Below are positions 18,560 through 25,945 of a DNA stretch of 64,000 nt, piece after piece. Under the pieces are notes generated by a model that was not told where the DNA came from, searched no databases, and saw only the letters and a list, made by a program, of their open reading frames with translations. This DNA comes from Bin5 sp034422415 (GTDB taxonomy: Bacteria; Chloroflexota; Anaerolineae; Caldilineales; Caldilineaceae). Both the position numbers and the translations under genes were made by a program. Positions within the stretch are counted from its first letter, which is position 1, and each line of letters starts with the position of its first letter. Where the stretch lies: assembly GCA_965202955.1 (NCBI GenBank), contig OZ241871.1, positions 4,216,001 through 4,280,000 on the forward strand, given 5' to 3'.

Positions 18560-18568
18560 ATTCTAGCA
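18560..18568 (-). promoter_or_regulatory. Extended -10 for pheT
   Basis: Minus-strand TGC-TAGAAT, about 74 bases before the pheT ATG, without an obvious -35. Confidence 0.45.
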
Positions 18569-18594
18569 GATTTTGTTGTCAGATGGCAGATCTG

Positions 18595-19197
18595 CTACGC
18601 CTTGGCGTTGTCCACCAAGGTGGTGTAGACAAGCTCATGGGCGAGGGAGCGCCAGAATCCCCAACAGCGGCGTTCGAGGCTGAGGGTGCGCAGAGACTGG
18701 GCGACCGCGGCGAGCTCGTTGGCCGGAACTGTGCGGTAGCCGGAGACTTCCTCGGTGTCGGTTGGGCTCAACTCTTCGCTGAGGCTGTCCAGGTAGAAGA
18801 TGTAACTGATAAAGGGAACGCAGGCGTCTGCGCTGACGAAGGTGCAGTCGAGGAGGCCGAGGAAGCGGCGCACCCTGACTTCCTGGCCGGTTTCCTCTTC
18901 GATTTCGCGGAAGAGTGCGTCTTCTACCATTTCATCGCGTTCGATGCCCCCGGTAGGCAAACGGTAGATGGGCGTCTCGTAGCGGTGTTTGGTATGCAAC
19001 AGGATCTCGCCGTTGAATTGGCGGATCGCGAAGACGACTTCTCCTCTCCGGTCGGGGTCCTTTTGCCCGCGATAGGCGCGCATGTAAGGATCGGTCTCGA
19101 TACAGTAGCTCCGAGAGAGGGGCGGACCGTACCTTTCGGCCAGGAAATTCAGTTCGCCACGGTCGATCTGGGAGGGTACGCGGGAGAATCGGGGCAT
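18595..19197 (-). CDS. Nudix hydrolase
   Basis: About 200 residues from the ATG at 19197; the frame is open upstream to 19473, but that part overlaps the preceding gene and shows no conservation I recognise. The Nudix box is perfect: G83-x5-E-x7-RE-I-x-EE-x-G within GGIERDEMVEDALFREIEEE (83-102), preceded by the YRLPTGG strand. Nudix enzymes cleave nucleoside diphosphates linked to another group (ADP-ribose, NADH, dNTPs, coenzyme A). It lies 94 bases downstream of a DUF4062-like gene on the same strand, a possible functional pair. Substrate not assignable. Confidence 0.85.
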   Translation of the reverse strand: MPRFSRVPSQIDRGELNFLAERYGPPLSRSYCIETDPYMRAYRGQKDPDRRGEVVFAIRQFNGEILLHTKHRYETPIYRLPTGGIERDEMVEDALFREIEEETGQEVRVRRFLGLLDCTFVSADACVPFISYIFYLDSLSEELSPTDTEEVSGYRTVPANELAAVAQSLRTLSLERRCWGFWRSLAHELVYTTLVDNAKA

Positions 19198-19291
19198 CGC
19201 TGCAACGTCTCGGTCGAAGAGCGGAACTTCCCAATGTGCAACATGTTTCCGGCGGCGTACCGCAGGGGGATCGAGCGAGAATGCAGCCGTC

Positions 19292-19900
19292 TCAGCAGTC
19301 TTCAAGTTCCTCGGCAATGAGGGACTGTGCTTCGGCCGGATCGAGGATAACGCCGCCCCCTTCTGCACCGCCGGCCTCGCCGACATCACTTGCCCTCGTC
19401 TGCGGCGAGGTGATAAACCGGTCAAGCCCCTGCACCAGGTCTTGCCTGGATTTCTGCAAGTTTTCAACTTCAACCAGGTTCAGACCGTAGCGGTTTTCCG
19501 GATGGAGCAGCGTGTCGACCAGGTCGAGACCTATCTGCTGGCCCAGATGCATGCTGCTTTGAAAGGTCTTCCATGGGGCGTGGGCGATTCGCAAAAACTC
19601 CCGGCCTGCTTGCGTGCGCATGCCCATTAACTTGAACGGTACTATCGTCCGCTCAAGGCGAATGGCGAGCTGCCACTCCGCGCCGAAAGGGGCTGTGATG
19701 TCGCGGCCCAGCATGCAGTAGATCCGATCGACGTTGCTGATCAGTTCAAACAGGGTGTCGTAGTCCACCCCTTTCGTCGGGCTGCGCCGAATCTCAGCGC
19801 CTACGTGGACAGGCAACTCTGCCAGGATGCGCCCAACCAGCGCCCTCTCCTGCTCCAGGTCTTTGGTTGCGCTGACGAAGATGCGAAGTTTCTCGGCCAT
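19292..19900 (-). CDS. DUF4062/TIR-like-fold protein of unknown function
   Basis: 202 residues. The N-terminus (LRIFVSATKDLEQERALV) resembles the opening strand and helix of DUF4062, usually written VFISSTxxDLxxER. A second block, IYCMLGRDITAPFGAEWQLA, looks like the G-x-E segment of TIR/deoxyribosyltransferase-like folds. The C-terminal third is helical and ends in an acidic/Gly-rich tail. There is no signal peptide or membrane helix. DUF4062 domains often form the N-terminal part of larger signalling or defence proteins; here the domain stands alone and sits upstream of a Nudix gene. The family assignment is from pattern recognition only. Confidence 0.55.
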   Translation of the reverse strand: MAEKLRIFVSATKDLEQERALVGRILAELPVHVGAEIRRSPTKGVDYDTLFELISNVDRIYCMLGRDITAPFGAEWQLAIRLERTIVPFKLMGMRTQAGREFLRIAHAPWKTFQSSMHLGQQIGLDLVDTLLHPENRYGLNLVEVENLQKSRQDLVQGLDRFITSPQTRASDVGEAGGAEGGGVILDPAEAQSLIAEELEDC

Positions 19901-20084
19901 ACTGGATTTCTACTTGGGACGGGGAGTTCAGACACAGCCCTTGGAGTGTGCGTCTCGCAACAGACGGATCTCCGTGTTGCAACTTGCTGTTGAAGCAGTC
20001 CTATTCTCAACGATCATTTACGATTCTGCCAAAATCGGAGACCTCTTCGCGCAAAGACTAAGCGTCTAAACAATAGGTGACAAT

Positions 20085-21080
20085 CTAAACCTTGACCGAA
20101 CCGGCCTGCCCCTGCGTTGACTGTCGTCGCCAGTATTCGAGATCGTCGTCTACCATCAAGCGGGCCAGTTCGGCGAAGGAAACGGTTGGCTCCCAGCCAA
20201 GCTCGCGGCCGGCCTTGGAGGCGTCTCCAACCAGAAGGTCGACCTCCGCAGGCCGATAGAGACTCTCATCCTGTACAACGAACGCCTGCCAGTCGAGGTC
20301 GACGTGACCGAAGGCTTCTTCCAAAAAGTCGCGCACGCTGTGTGTCTCGCCGGTGGCGATCACGAAGTCACTGGGGTCGTCCTGCTGGAGCATCAGCCAC
20401 ATGGCCCGAACATAGTCCGGAGCATAGCCCCAGTCGCGGCGGGCATCGAGATTGCCCAGGCGCAGCTCTTTGCTCAGACCGAGCTTGATCTGTGCGACCG
20501 CGTTTGTGATCTTGTGGGTTACGAATTCGAGGCCGCGGCGCGGGCTCTCGTGATTGAACAGAATTCCTGAGCAAGCGAAGATGCCGTAGCTTTCGCGATA
20601 GTTCAAGGTGATCCAGTGCCCGTAGACCTTCGCCGCTCCATAAGGACTGCGCGGAAAGAAGGGCGTTTTTTCGGTCTGCGGTACCTCGCGAACCTTCCCG
20701 AACATCTCGCTGCTGCTGGCCTGATAGAAGCGGATCGATGGATCGACGATGCGGATGGCGTCCAGCAGACGCGTGACACCAAGCGCTGTAAACTCTCCCG
20801 TCAGCACCGGTTGCGTGAAGCTGGTTGGCACGAAGCTTTGGGCGGCCAGATTGTAGACTTCCTGCGGCCGGTATTCCTGCAGAATACTGACCAGACTCAT
20901 CTGGTCGAGCAGATCGCCCTGCACGATCTTTATTTCCTGCTGGATGTGGCGGATGCGATCAAAATTTATCGTGCTGGTACGGCGGACCATACCGACGACC
21001 GTGTACCCTTGCTGCAGCAGAAGTTCGGCCAAGTAGCTTCCATCCTGCCCGGTAACCCCGGTGATCAGAGCTGTTGGCAT
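20085..21080 (-). CDS. gmd: GDP-mannose 4,6-dehydratase
   Basis: 331 residues, extended SDR fold. It starts TALITGVTGQDGSYLAELLL, the exact GMD-type glycine motif (GxxGQDG). Catalytic Ser/Glu region QASSSEMFGKV and Y-x-x-x-K in SPYGAAKVYGHW follow, then NHESPRRGLEFV, a GMD signature. It converts GDP-D-mannose to GDP-4-dehydro-6-deoxy-mannose. The upstream gene on the same strand (21186) encodes a reductase of the same pathway, so the pair makes GDP-D-rhamnose or a related 6-deoxyhexose for surface glycans. Confidence 0.95.
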   Translation of the reverse strand: MPTALITGVTGQDGSYLAELLLQQGYTVVGMVRRTSTINFDRIRHIQQEIKIVQGDLLDQMSLVSILQEYRPQEVYNLAAQSFVPTSFTQPVLTGEFTALGVTRLLDAIRIVDPSIRFYQASSSEMFGKVREVPQTEKTPFFPRSPYGAAKVYGHWITLNYRESYGIFACSGILFNHESPRRGLEFVTHKITNAVAQIKLGLSKELRLGNLDARRDWGYAPDYVRAMWLMLQQDDPSDFVIATGETHSVRDFLEEAFGHVDLDWQAFVVQDESLYRPAEVDLLVGDASKAGRELGWEPTVSFAELARLMVDDDLEYWRRQSTQGQAGSVKV

Positions 21081-21185
21081 CGTCGTTTCTGCGCCTCCCT
21101 GGCCTCACAACAGATAGTGTCGAGCGGGAATGCTCAATGGCAGGCGACACTTGATTGCCCGCGCTGGAAGTGGATGCAGACTCCT

Positions 21186-22217
21186 TCAACCGCTCGCTGC
21201 GTCAGCAGCGCCGGCGGGACGAGCCTCGGTGCGTTTCCGCCAGAACTGAAGCATGTCGGCAAGACTCTGACGGATATCGATAGTTGGATGCCACCCGGTG
21301 GCGTCGACCAGCCTGTCGGGCCGGCACACGGAACAAGCGACATCACTGGGCCGGAGCCTGTCCGGGTCCAGCTCCACACTGATTTCAGTGGCGCTTAAGT
21401 CGAGCAGAATCCCCAGTACGCGCCGGATCGAGTAAGTCTCGCCGCTGCCCACATTGTAGACCGCCCCCGGTTCTCCGCGTTGAAGAGCCAGCCAGTAGGC
21501 GCGAACCATATCTCGCACATCCGTAAAATCTCGCTCGGCCTCGAGGTTTCCCACCTTCAGAACCGGCTGCTGCAGACCGGCCTCGATTTCGGCGATCTGC
21601 CGTGCGAAGGCGCTGGCCGCAAAACTGTCGGACTGGCCCGGCCCGATATGATTAAAGCTGCGCACGCGCACGGTCTGCAGCTGATAGTTGAGCCAATACT
21701 GCTGGGCCATCAGGTCTTGCGCGACCTTGCTGATGCCGTAGGGGGAGTTGGGGCGGAGGGGTGTCTCCTCGTCAACGGGCAGGTCGTCGTCTCCGATCAG
21801 TCCATAGACCTCCGATGAAGCCACGACGAGCACTTTGGCATCAGGAGTGTGGCGGCGCAGCGCTTCGAGCAAGTTCAGCTGACAGCCGATGTTCAGCTCA
21901 TAGGTAGCCCAGGGCTGGTCCCAGCTTGCGCGCACGTCGCTCCACGCCGCCAGGTGAAAAACAAGGTCCGGGCGAACCGCCTCGGTCACCTGTTCGATCC
22001 ATGAGGAGTTGCGCAGGTCACCCCTATGCAGGTGCAAGCTGTCCTTCAGGTGTCGGATTCGCAGGTCGGCGCGGTGGACGGTTCCGTGGATCTCCAGCGC
22101 GGGCTCGTGCGCCGGCAAGGCGGTGCGGTCTGCCGTTTGAGAACGGTCTTCATTCAATAGGAATTCTGCCAGGACCGAACCGACGAATCCTGAAACACCG
22201 GTGATCAGAACGCGCAT
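21186..22217 (-). CDS. rmd: GDP-6-deoxy-4-keto-mannose reductase (RMD-like epimerase/dehydratase)
   Basis: 343 residues from the ATG at 22217. The frame runs further upstream, but an extended -10 at 22243-22248 predicts transcription start near 22236, and MRVLITGVSGFVG is the natural Rossmann start. Extended SDR features: GVSGFVG, VVASSEVYG and YGISKVAQD (Y-x-x-x-K). VRSFNHIGPGQ is typical of the Rmd/GDP-rhamnose reductase branch rather than fucose synthases. It reduces the GMD product and is encoded 105 bases upstream of gmd in the same transcription direction. GDP-fucose or GDP-talose synthesis cannot be fully excluded. Confidence 0.85.
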   Translation of the reverse strand: MRVLITGVSGFVGSVLAEFLLNEDRSQTADRTALPAHEPALEIHGTVHRADLRIRHLKDSLHLHRGDLRNSSWIEQVTEAVRPDLVFHLAAWSDVRASWDQPWATYELNIGCQLNLLEALRRHTPDAKVLVVASSEVYGLIGDDDLPVDEETPLRPNSPYGISKVAQDLMAQQYWLNYQLQTVRVRSFNHIGPGQSDSFAASAFARQIAEIEAGLQQPVLKVGNLEAERDFTDVRDMVRAYWLALQRGEPGAVYNVGSGETYSIRRVLGILLDLSATEISVELDPDRLRPSDVACSVCRPDRLVDATGWHPTIDIRQSLADMLQFWRKRTEARPAGAADAASG

Positions 22218-22242
22218 GGAGGAGGCCCTTTCTGAAAGCGCC

Positions 22243-22251
22243 ATTATAGCA
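22243..22251 (-). promoter_or_regulatory. Extended -10 for rmd-gmd
   Basis: Minus-strand TGC-TATAAT; transcription start near 22236 leaves a leader of about 19 bases before the rmd ATG and decides that start. Confidence 0.6.
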
Positions 22252-22274
22252 GATTCCAACCAGGTGGCGCGAAA

Positions 22275-22419
22275 TCCCGCAGTGACTTGTCGGCGCTTCG
22301 GACACAGCCGGGTGTGCCGATAGGCAGGCTCAAACTGCTTGCCGACCTGCCCGGGCGGCCAGTCCCGCAAACATGAATCAACTGCGGGACGCCGTGAGGC
22401 TGCGGTTCATGCTGCGGGA
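22275..22419. repeat. Four copies of TCCCGCA/TGCGGGA between divergent promoters
   Basis: TCCCGCA at 22275-22281 and 22363-22369, and its complement TGCGGGA at 22383-22389 and 22413-22419. The inner pair forms the perfect inverted repeat GTCCCGCA...TGCGGGAC. The outer pair continues into CATGAA-type arms, so 22362-22379 and 22404-22421 are near-complete inverted copies. This is a possible operator array in the gap between rmd and mltG. Confidence 0.5.
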
Positions 22420-22465
22420 ACAAGCACAGTTTTTGGGGCGCCCTTTTAGCGAATTCCGGTCACAG

Positions 22466-22474
22466 TGATATACT
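22466..22474 (+). promoter_or_regulatory. Extended -10 for mltG
   Basis: TGA-TATACT, start near 22481, only about 10 bases before the mltG ATG at 22491. The GAGGAG ribosome site begins at the predicted start, so the leader is extremely short. Confidence 0.55.
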
Positions 22475-22490
22475 GCGCGCGAGGAGCGTG

Positions 22491-23735
22491 ATGTCCATTT
22501 TGTACAAGAGAGCCGAAGAGATGCCTGACCCGATTGAACGCGCAAGGACCGTTGTTCCCCCCGGTACGGGAGAAAGCTGGTCGCCCTTTATGGGCCTCGG
22601 CCTCCTCGTCGTACTCTTAGCAGCCGCCCTGGCTGCGTGCAGTCGCGGGCAGGAGCTGAGGGCATACCTGGAGGCGAACCGGGCCGGCCTGGAGGTCCCT
22701 GCGTCGGACGACGACCGGAGCATCGAGTTCAGAATTGAGCCCGGCACCCTGGCGCGCGATATCGCCGATCAGCTGCATGCGGCCGGACTGATAGGAGATT
22801 CCAAACTGTTTGAGGCCTACGTGCGGGCAATGGGAATGGACCAGGACCTGAAAGCCGGGACCTTCTTCTTGCGCGCCAACATGACTCCGGTCGAGATCGC
22901 CGAACTCTTGAGCAGTGACCTGGCGGCCGGCATCCGTGTGACCATCCGGGAAGGCTGGAGGCTGGAGCAGGTGGCCGACTTTCTCGAGGCCGGGGGGAGA
23001 GTGTCGGGCGAAGCGTATCGGCGCATCGCGCTGGGACCTGACTTCAGCGCGCTCGAGGATGCGATTCTCGCGCAGACCGGCGCGGGAAGAGAGAGTGTTT
23101 CGCAGAACTGTTGCCCGGAGGTCCCAAAGCGGTGGCCGTTCCTGGCATCGCTGCCGCCGGGCACAAGCCTTGAAGGCTACCTTTTCCCAGCCACCTATTT
23201 CCTGCCGGCGGAAGGACCGGATGCGGCCGGGCTCATTCTCAGGCAGCTGGACGCCTTCGGCGAGCGAATGGCGCCGCTTCACGAGCGGGCGGCTGACGGA
23301 GGCGGGCCGGGACTGAGCCTGCACAAAGCCTTGATTTTGGCGAGTATAGTCGAACGGGAGGCGGTGGTGGATCTGGAGCGGGCCGCCATCGCCGGTGTGC
23401 TCGTTAATCGTCTCAATGCGGACATGCTGCTGGAGGTAGACGCCACCGTGCAGTACGCGATGGGATACCAGGAGGACAGCGGGCAGTGGTGGAAGACGCC
23501 GGTCTTCCTGGACGAGTACCAGGGCGTGGACAGCCCTTACAATACCTACCTGAACAAGGGGCTGCCGCCGGGCCCGATCGCCAGCCCCGGCGAAGAGGCC
23601 TTTCGGGCGGCATTGAACCCGGAGCGGCACGACTTCTATTATTACGTTGCAACACCCGACGGCAGCGGCGCGCACGCTTTCGCCGAGACCTTCGCCGAAC
23701 ACGCCGAAAACGTGCGTCATTACCTGGGACAGTGA
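22491..23735 (+). CDS. mltG: Endolytic transglycosylase MltG
   Basis: 414 residues from ATG 22491, four bases after GAGGAG; the GTG at 22488 is too close to it. One membrane segment (about 34-50, GLGLLVVLLAAALAA) is followed by a LysM-like/YceG domain. Signatures: IEFRIEPGTLARDIADQL, IREGWRLEQVADFL, LEGYLFPATYFLPA, the catalytic Glu in ILASIVEREAVV, and SPYNTYLNKGLPPGPI with a late ALNPERHDFYYYV. It cuts nascent peptidoglycan strands at the outer face of the membrane and ends glycan chains. It stands alone with its own promoter, divergent from rmd. Confidence 0.95.
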   Translation: MSILYKRAEEMPDPIERARTVVPPGTGESWSPFMGLGLLVVLLAAALAACSRGQELRAYLEANRAGLEVPASDDDRSIEFRIEPGTLARDIADQLHAAGLIGDSKLFEAYVRAMGMDQDLKAGTFFLRANMTPVEIAELLSSDLAAGIRVTIREGWRLEQVADFLEAGGRVSGEAYRRIALGPDFSALEDAILAQTGAGRESVSQNCCPEVPKRWPFLASLPPGTSLEGYLFPATYFLPAEGPDAAGLILRQLDAFGERMAPLHERAADGGGPGLSLHKALILASIVEREAVVDLERAAIAGVLVNRLNADMLLEVDATVQYAMGYQEDSGQWWKTPVFLDEYQGVDSPYNTYLNKGLPPGPIASPGEEAFRAALNPERHDFYYYVATPDGSGAHAFAETFAEHAENVRHYLGQ

Positions 23736-23789
23736 GAGCCCTGCGTGGGGTGCGCTGCGTGCGTATCAGTCCCGGATTGGCAGCAAGAA

Positions 23790-23818
23790 TTGACGCAGGA
23801 CGGGGATCTCTCTACAAT
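23790..23818 (+). promoter_or_regulatory. Promoter of tRNA-Leu
   Basis: TTGACG (23790-23795), 17 bases, TACAAT (23813-23818); the predicted start near 23825 is two bases before the tRNA. Confidence 0.75.
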
Positions 23819-23826
23819 GAACTGCC

Positions 23827-23909
<83 letters not shown>

Positions 23910-23927
23910 CCTGGGCGGCTTCCAATC

Positions 23928-23942
23928 CCGCGCTGAGCGCGG
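23928..23942. terminator. Short GC hairpin after tRNA-Leu
   Basis: CCGCGC-TGA-GCGCGG lies between the tRNA and the convergent eIF2B-like gene end. It is compact but has no T-run. Confidence 0.3.
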
Positions 23943-23955
23943 CAGGGAAGTTAGC

Positions 23956-24843
23956 CTACACCTCTGAAGATTCCTCTCGAATGATCTTCGCTTGAACCGG
24001 CCGCGCCGCGGCCCAGACACGGGCCGGTTCGACAACTCCCTTTTCGGTTATAAAACCTGTTACGAATTGCCCCGGCACTCTCTCCAGAGGCGGGTATTCC
24101 AGATCAAGCTGATGCCGGCCCGGCAGGTCGCGGCTGCCGGCCCGAGGCGCGGTGAAGGCGCGCTGCGGCTGGGTGTCGCGGCCATCCGGCGCGGCTGACT
24201 TTGTCAGATCGGTGACGGCGTAGAAGCGGACGCCGAAGTGATTGGCAATTATGGCGGTAGTCAGCGTGCCGACTGTGTTGGTGAAGGAGCCGTCGGCGAA
24301 GAAGGTCTCGACGCCGACCAGGGCGGCGTCGCAGCCGGGCATGGCGTGCGCGAGGGCGGCGTCGGCGAGCAGCCGCGCGCGGCTGCCGAGCTCGTCGGCA
24401 CACCTGAGAATGGGCAGAGAGCCGGCGCAGGTCCTGCTTTCGGGTACGACCAGGGATAGTTCGGTCCCGCCGTCGGCGAGCGCCGCGACGACGCTCATCA
24501 CGGTGCTGCTGTAGTCGTAGAGAAGAAAGGTCTTTGCCGCCGCGAGCTGTTGCGCGCCGACGGCGGCGATGGCGCGCACTCTCCGCTGCCGTTCGGTCTC
24601 AAGGTCGCGGCTGAAGGACCGGAGCGCGCCCCGCACCCGGTCGAGGCCGGCCGAGTCGGCTTGCATGGTGCGGAGCTCCGAGCGCAACGATGAATAGCTG
24701 TTGGAGACGGCGGCGGTGAACTGGCCGCGTGATTCGAGGGCGTAGTCGACCAGGGCCAAAGCCTGTCTTGTGAGATCGGGGCCAGCGGCTGCGGCGCTAT
24801 CAGAGACGAGCAGATCGAGCGCGCGGCCGAACATCCCGATCAC
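23956..24843 (-). CDS. eIF2B alpha/beta/delta-family protein, probably frameshifted at the 5' end
   Basis: 295 residues from GTG 24843 in the visible frame. The Rossmann-like C-terminal half carries the family pattern: LLYDYSSTVMSVV, VVPESRTCAGSL, then ALVGVETFFADGSFTNTVGT. Family members include ribose-1,5-bisphosphate and methylthioribose-1-phosphate isomerases. The residues that would be their catalytic Cys and Asp appear as Asp110 and Glu179, so isomerase activity is doubtful. The frame stays open upstream and reads family-like N-terminal sequence (VRELLASIENAG, PHGTS) without a start codon. An ATG at 24944 overlapping the PfkB stop (ATGA) lies in another frame, one base short of joining it. 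The intact gene was probably about 23956-24944. Confidence 0.72.
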   Translation of the reverse strand: MIGMFGRALDLLVSDSAAAAGPDLTRQALALVDYALESRGQFTAAVSNSYSSLRSELRTMQADSAGLDRVRGALRSFSRDLETERQRRVRAIAAVGAQQLAAAKTFLLYDYSSTVMSVVAALADGGTELSLVVPESRTCAGSLPILRCADELGSRARLLADAALAHAMPGCDAALVGVETFFADGSFTNTVGTLTTAIIANHFGVRFYAVTDLTKSAAPDGRDTQPQRAFTAPRAGSRDLPGRHQLDLEYPPLERVPGQFVTGFITEKGVVEPARVWAAARPVQAKIIREESSEV

Positions 24844-24940
24844 TGTGCTGGTGCCGTGGGGTCCGGCGTTTTCGATCGAGGCGAGGAGTTCGCGGACGGA
24901 GGGGGAAATTCGGCTGTCCGCGGGCTGTGGGGCGGGCTGC

Positions 24941-25945
24941 TCATTTTTGGGCTCCCTGCAGTAGTCGGGCTACGTCGGCGGCGTCGATGGCGGCGCCCTG
25001 CGAACCGTGGCCGGTACAGACCAGGGCGGCGACGGCGGCGCCGTGTTGGGCCGCTTCGACCAAGGGCAGGCCGCGAGAAAGGCCGTACAGCGTGCCGGCG
25101 ACGACCCCATCTCCGGCGCCGACGGTATCGGCGAAGGAAGTGACAAGCTGCGAATCGAAGGCCGGAACTGTGCTCAGGATCTGAGGCGCGGCGCAGACAA
25201 GCCCGGCTGCGCCGTCCTTGACGACGACGGCGGGCACGCCCGCGTCTACGAGGGAACGGGCGGCACTGTGGGCGGAGGCAGTTCCCGTGATTGCGGCGGC
25301 CTCGTAGGCGTTGACGAAAAGGACGTCGGCCTGGCTGACGATTTCTCGGACGCGTTGCGGCTGGGCGTCGCAGATGGCGCGGTTCAGGTCGATCGACAGG
25401 GCGGCGGGTGATCTTTGGGCGATTGTGATCCACTGCTGGGCGGCCTGCAGCTGCGATTCGCTGCCGAGCGCGCCAAGCGTGAAGCCGTCGATATGCACGT
25501 ATGCAGCGTTGAGGGACGAATGGGGCGCGACACCTTCGGGCGTGAAGGCGAGGCCGGAGCGGTCGGAGACGAAGACGGTGTATTCGCCCTGCGCGTCGGT
25601 GACGAGCAGGACGGCGGGCGCTTCCTGGCCGGGCGCATGGACGAGGAAGGCGCGGTCGACGCCGGCCGCGTCGAGGGCTGCGTTCACGTCGGCGGAGATC
25701 GACTGCGGAATCTTGGAGATGAGGGCTACGTCGGCGCCGAGGCGGGCGGCGTGCAGGGCGACGTTGAGGCCGTTGCCGCCGACGCTGTGCCAGCGTCCGA
25801 GGATATCGACTTCGCGATGGCTGTCGAGCACTGGCAGTTTGGGAACGCGGATGATCTCTTCGGTGCAGCTGACGCCGATGACGATGAGGTCGTAGCGGCG
25901 GGAAGAATCGTCACGCCGTTCGGAAGACGTCCCGCCGGCGCTCAC
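24941..25945 (-). CDS. PfkB-family carbohydrate kinase, copy 1
   Basis: 334 residues. It starts with GTG at 25945, which overlaps the SIS gene stop (GTGA), so it is translationally coupled. N-terminal YDLIVIGVSCTEEI and the GGNGLNVALHAARLGA motif (PfkB signature 1) are present. The C-terminal signature DTVGAGDGVVAGTLYGL has the catalytic Asp in GAGD, and NAYEAAAITG sits at the nucleotide-binding side. It phosphorylates a sugar or nucleoside hydroxyl with ATP. It lies between a SIS isomerase-like gene and an eIF2B-family gene, a trio that suggests a sugar-phosphate route. Substrate unknown. Confidence 0.9.
   Translation of the reverse strand: MSAGGTSSERRDDSSRRYDLIVIGVSCTEEIIRVPKLPVLDSHREVDILGRWHSVGGNGLNVALHAARLGADVALISKIPQSISADVNAALDAAGVDRAFLVHAPGQEAPAVLLVTDAQGEYTVFVSDRSGLAFTPEGVAPHSSLNAAYVHIDGFTLGALGSESQLQAAQQWITIAQRSPAALSIDLNRAICDAQPQRVREIVSQADVLFVNAYEAAAITGTASAHSAARSLVDAGVPAVVVKDGAAGLVCAAPQILSTVPAFDSQLVTSFADTVGAGDGVVAGTLYGLSRGLPLVEAAQHGAAVAALVCTGHGSQGAAIDAADVARLLQGAQK

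Noticed and set aside
19198..19473. N-terminal extension of the Nudix frame
   Set aside because: Overlaps the preceding DUF4062-like gene and is Arg/Pro-rich without conservation.
22218..22370. N-terminal extension of the rmd reading frame
   Set aside because: It lies upstream of the predicted transcription start and has no conserved sequence.
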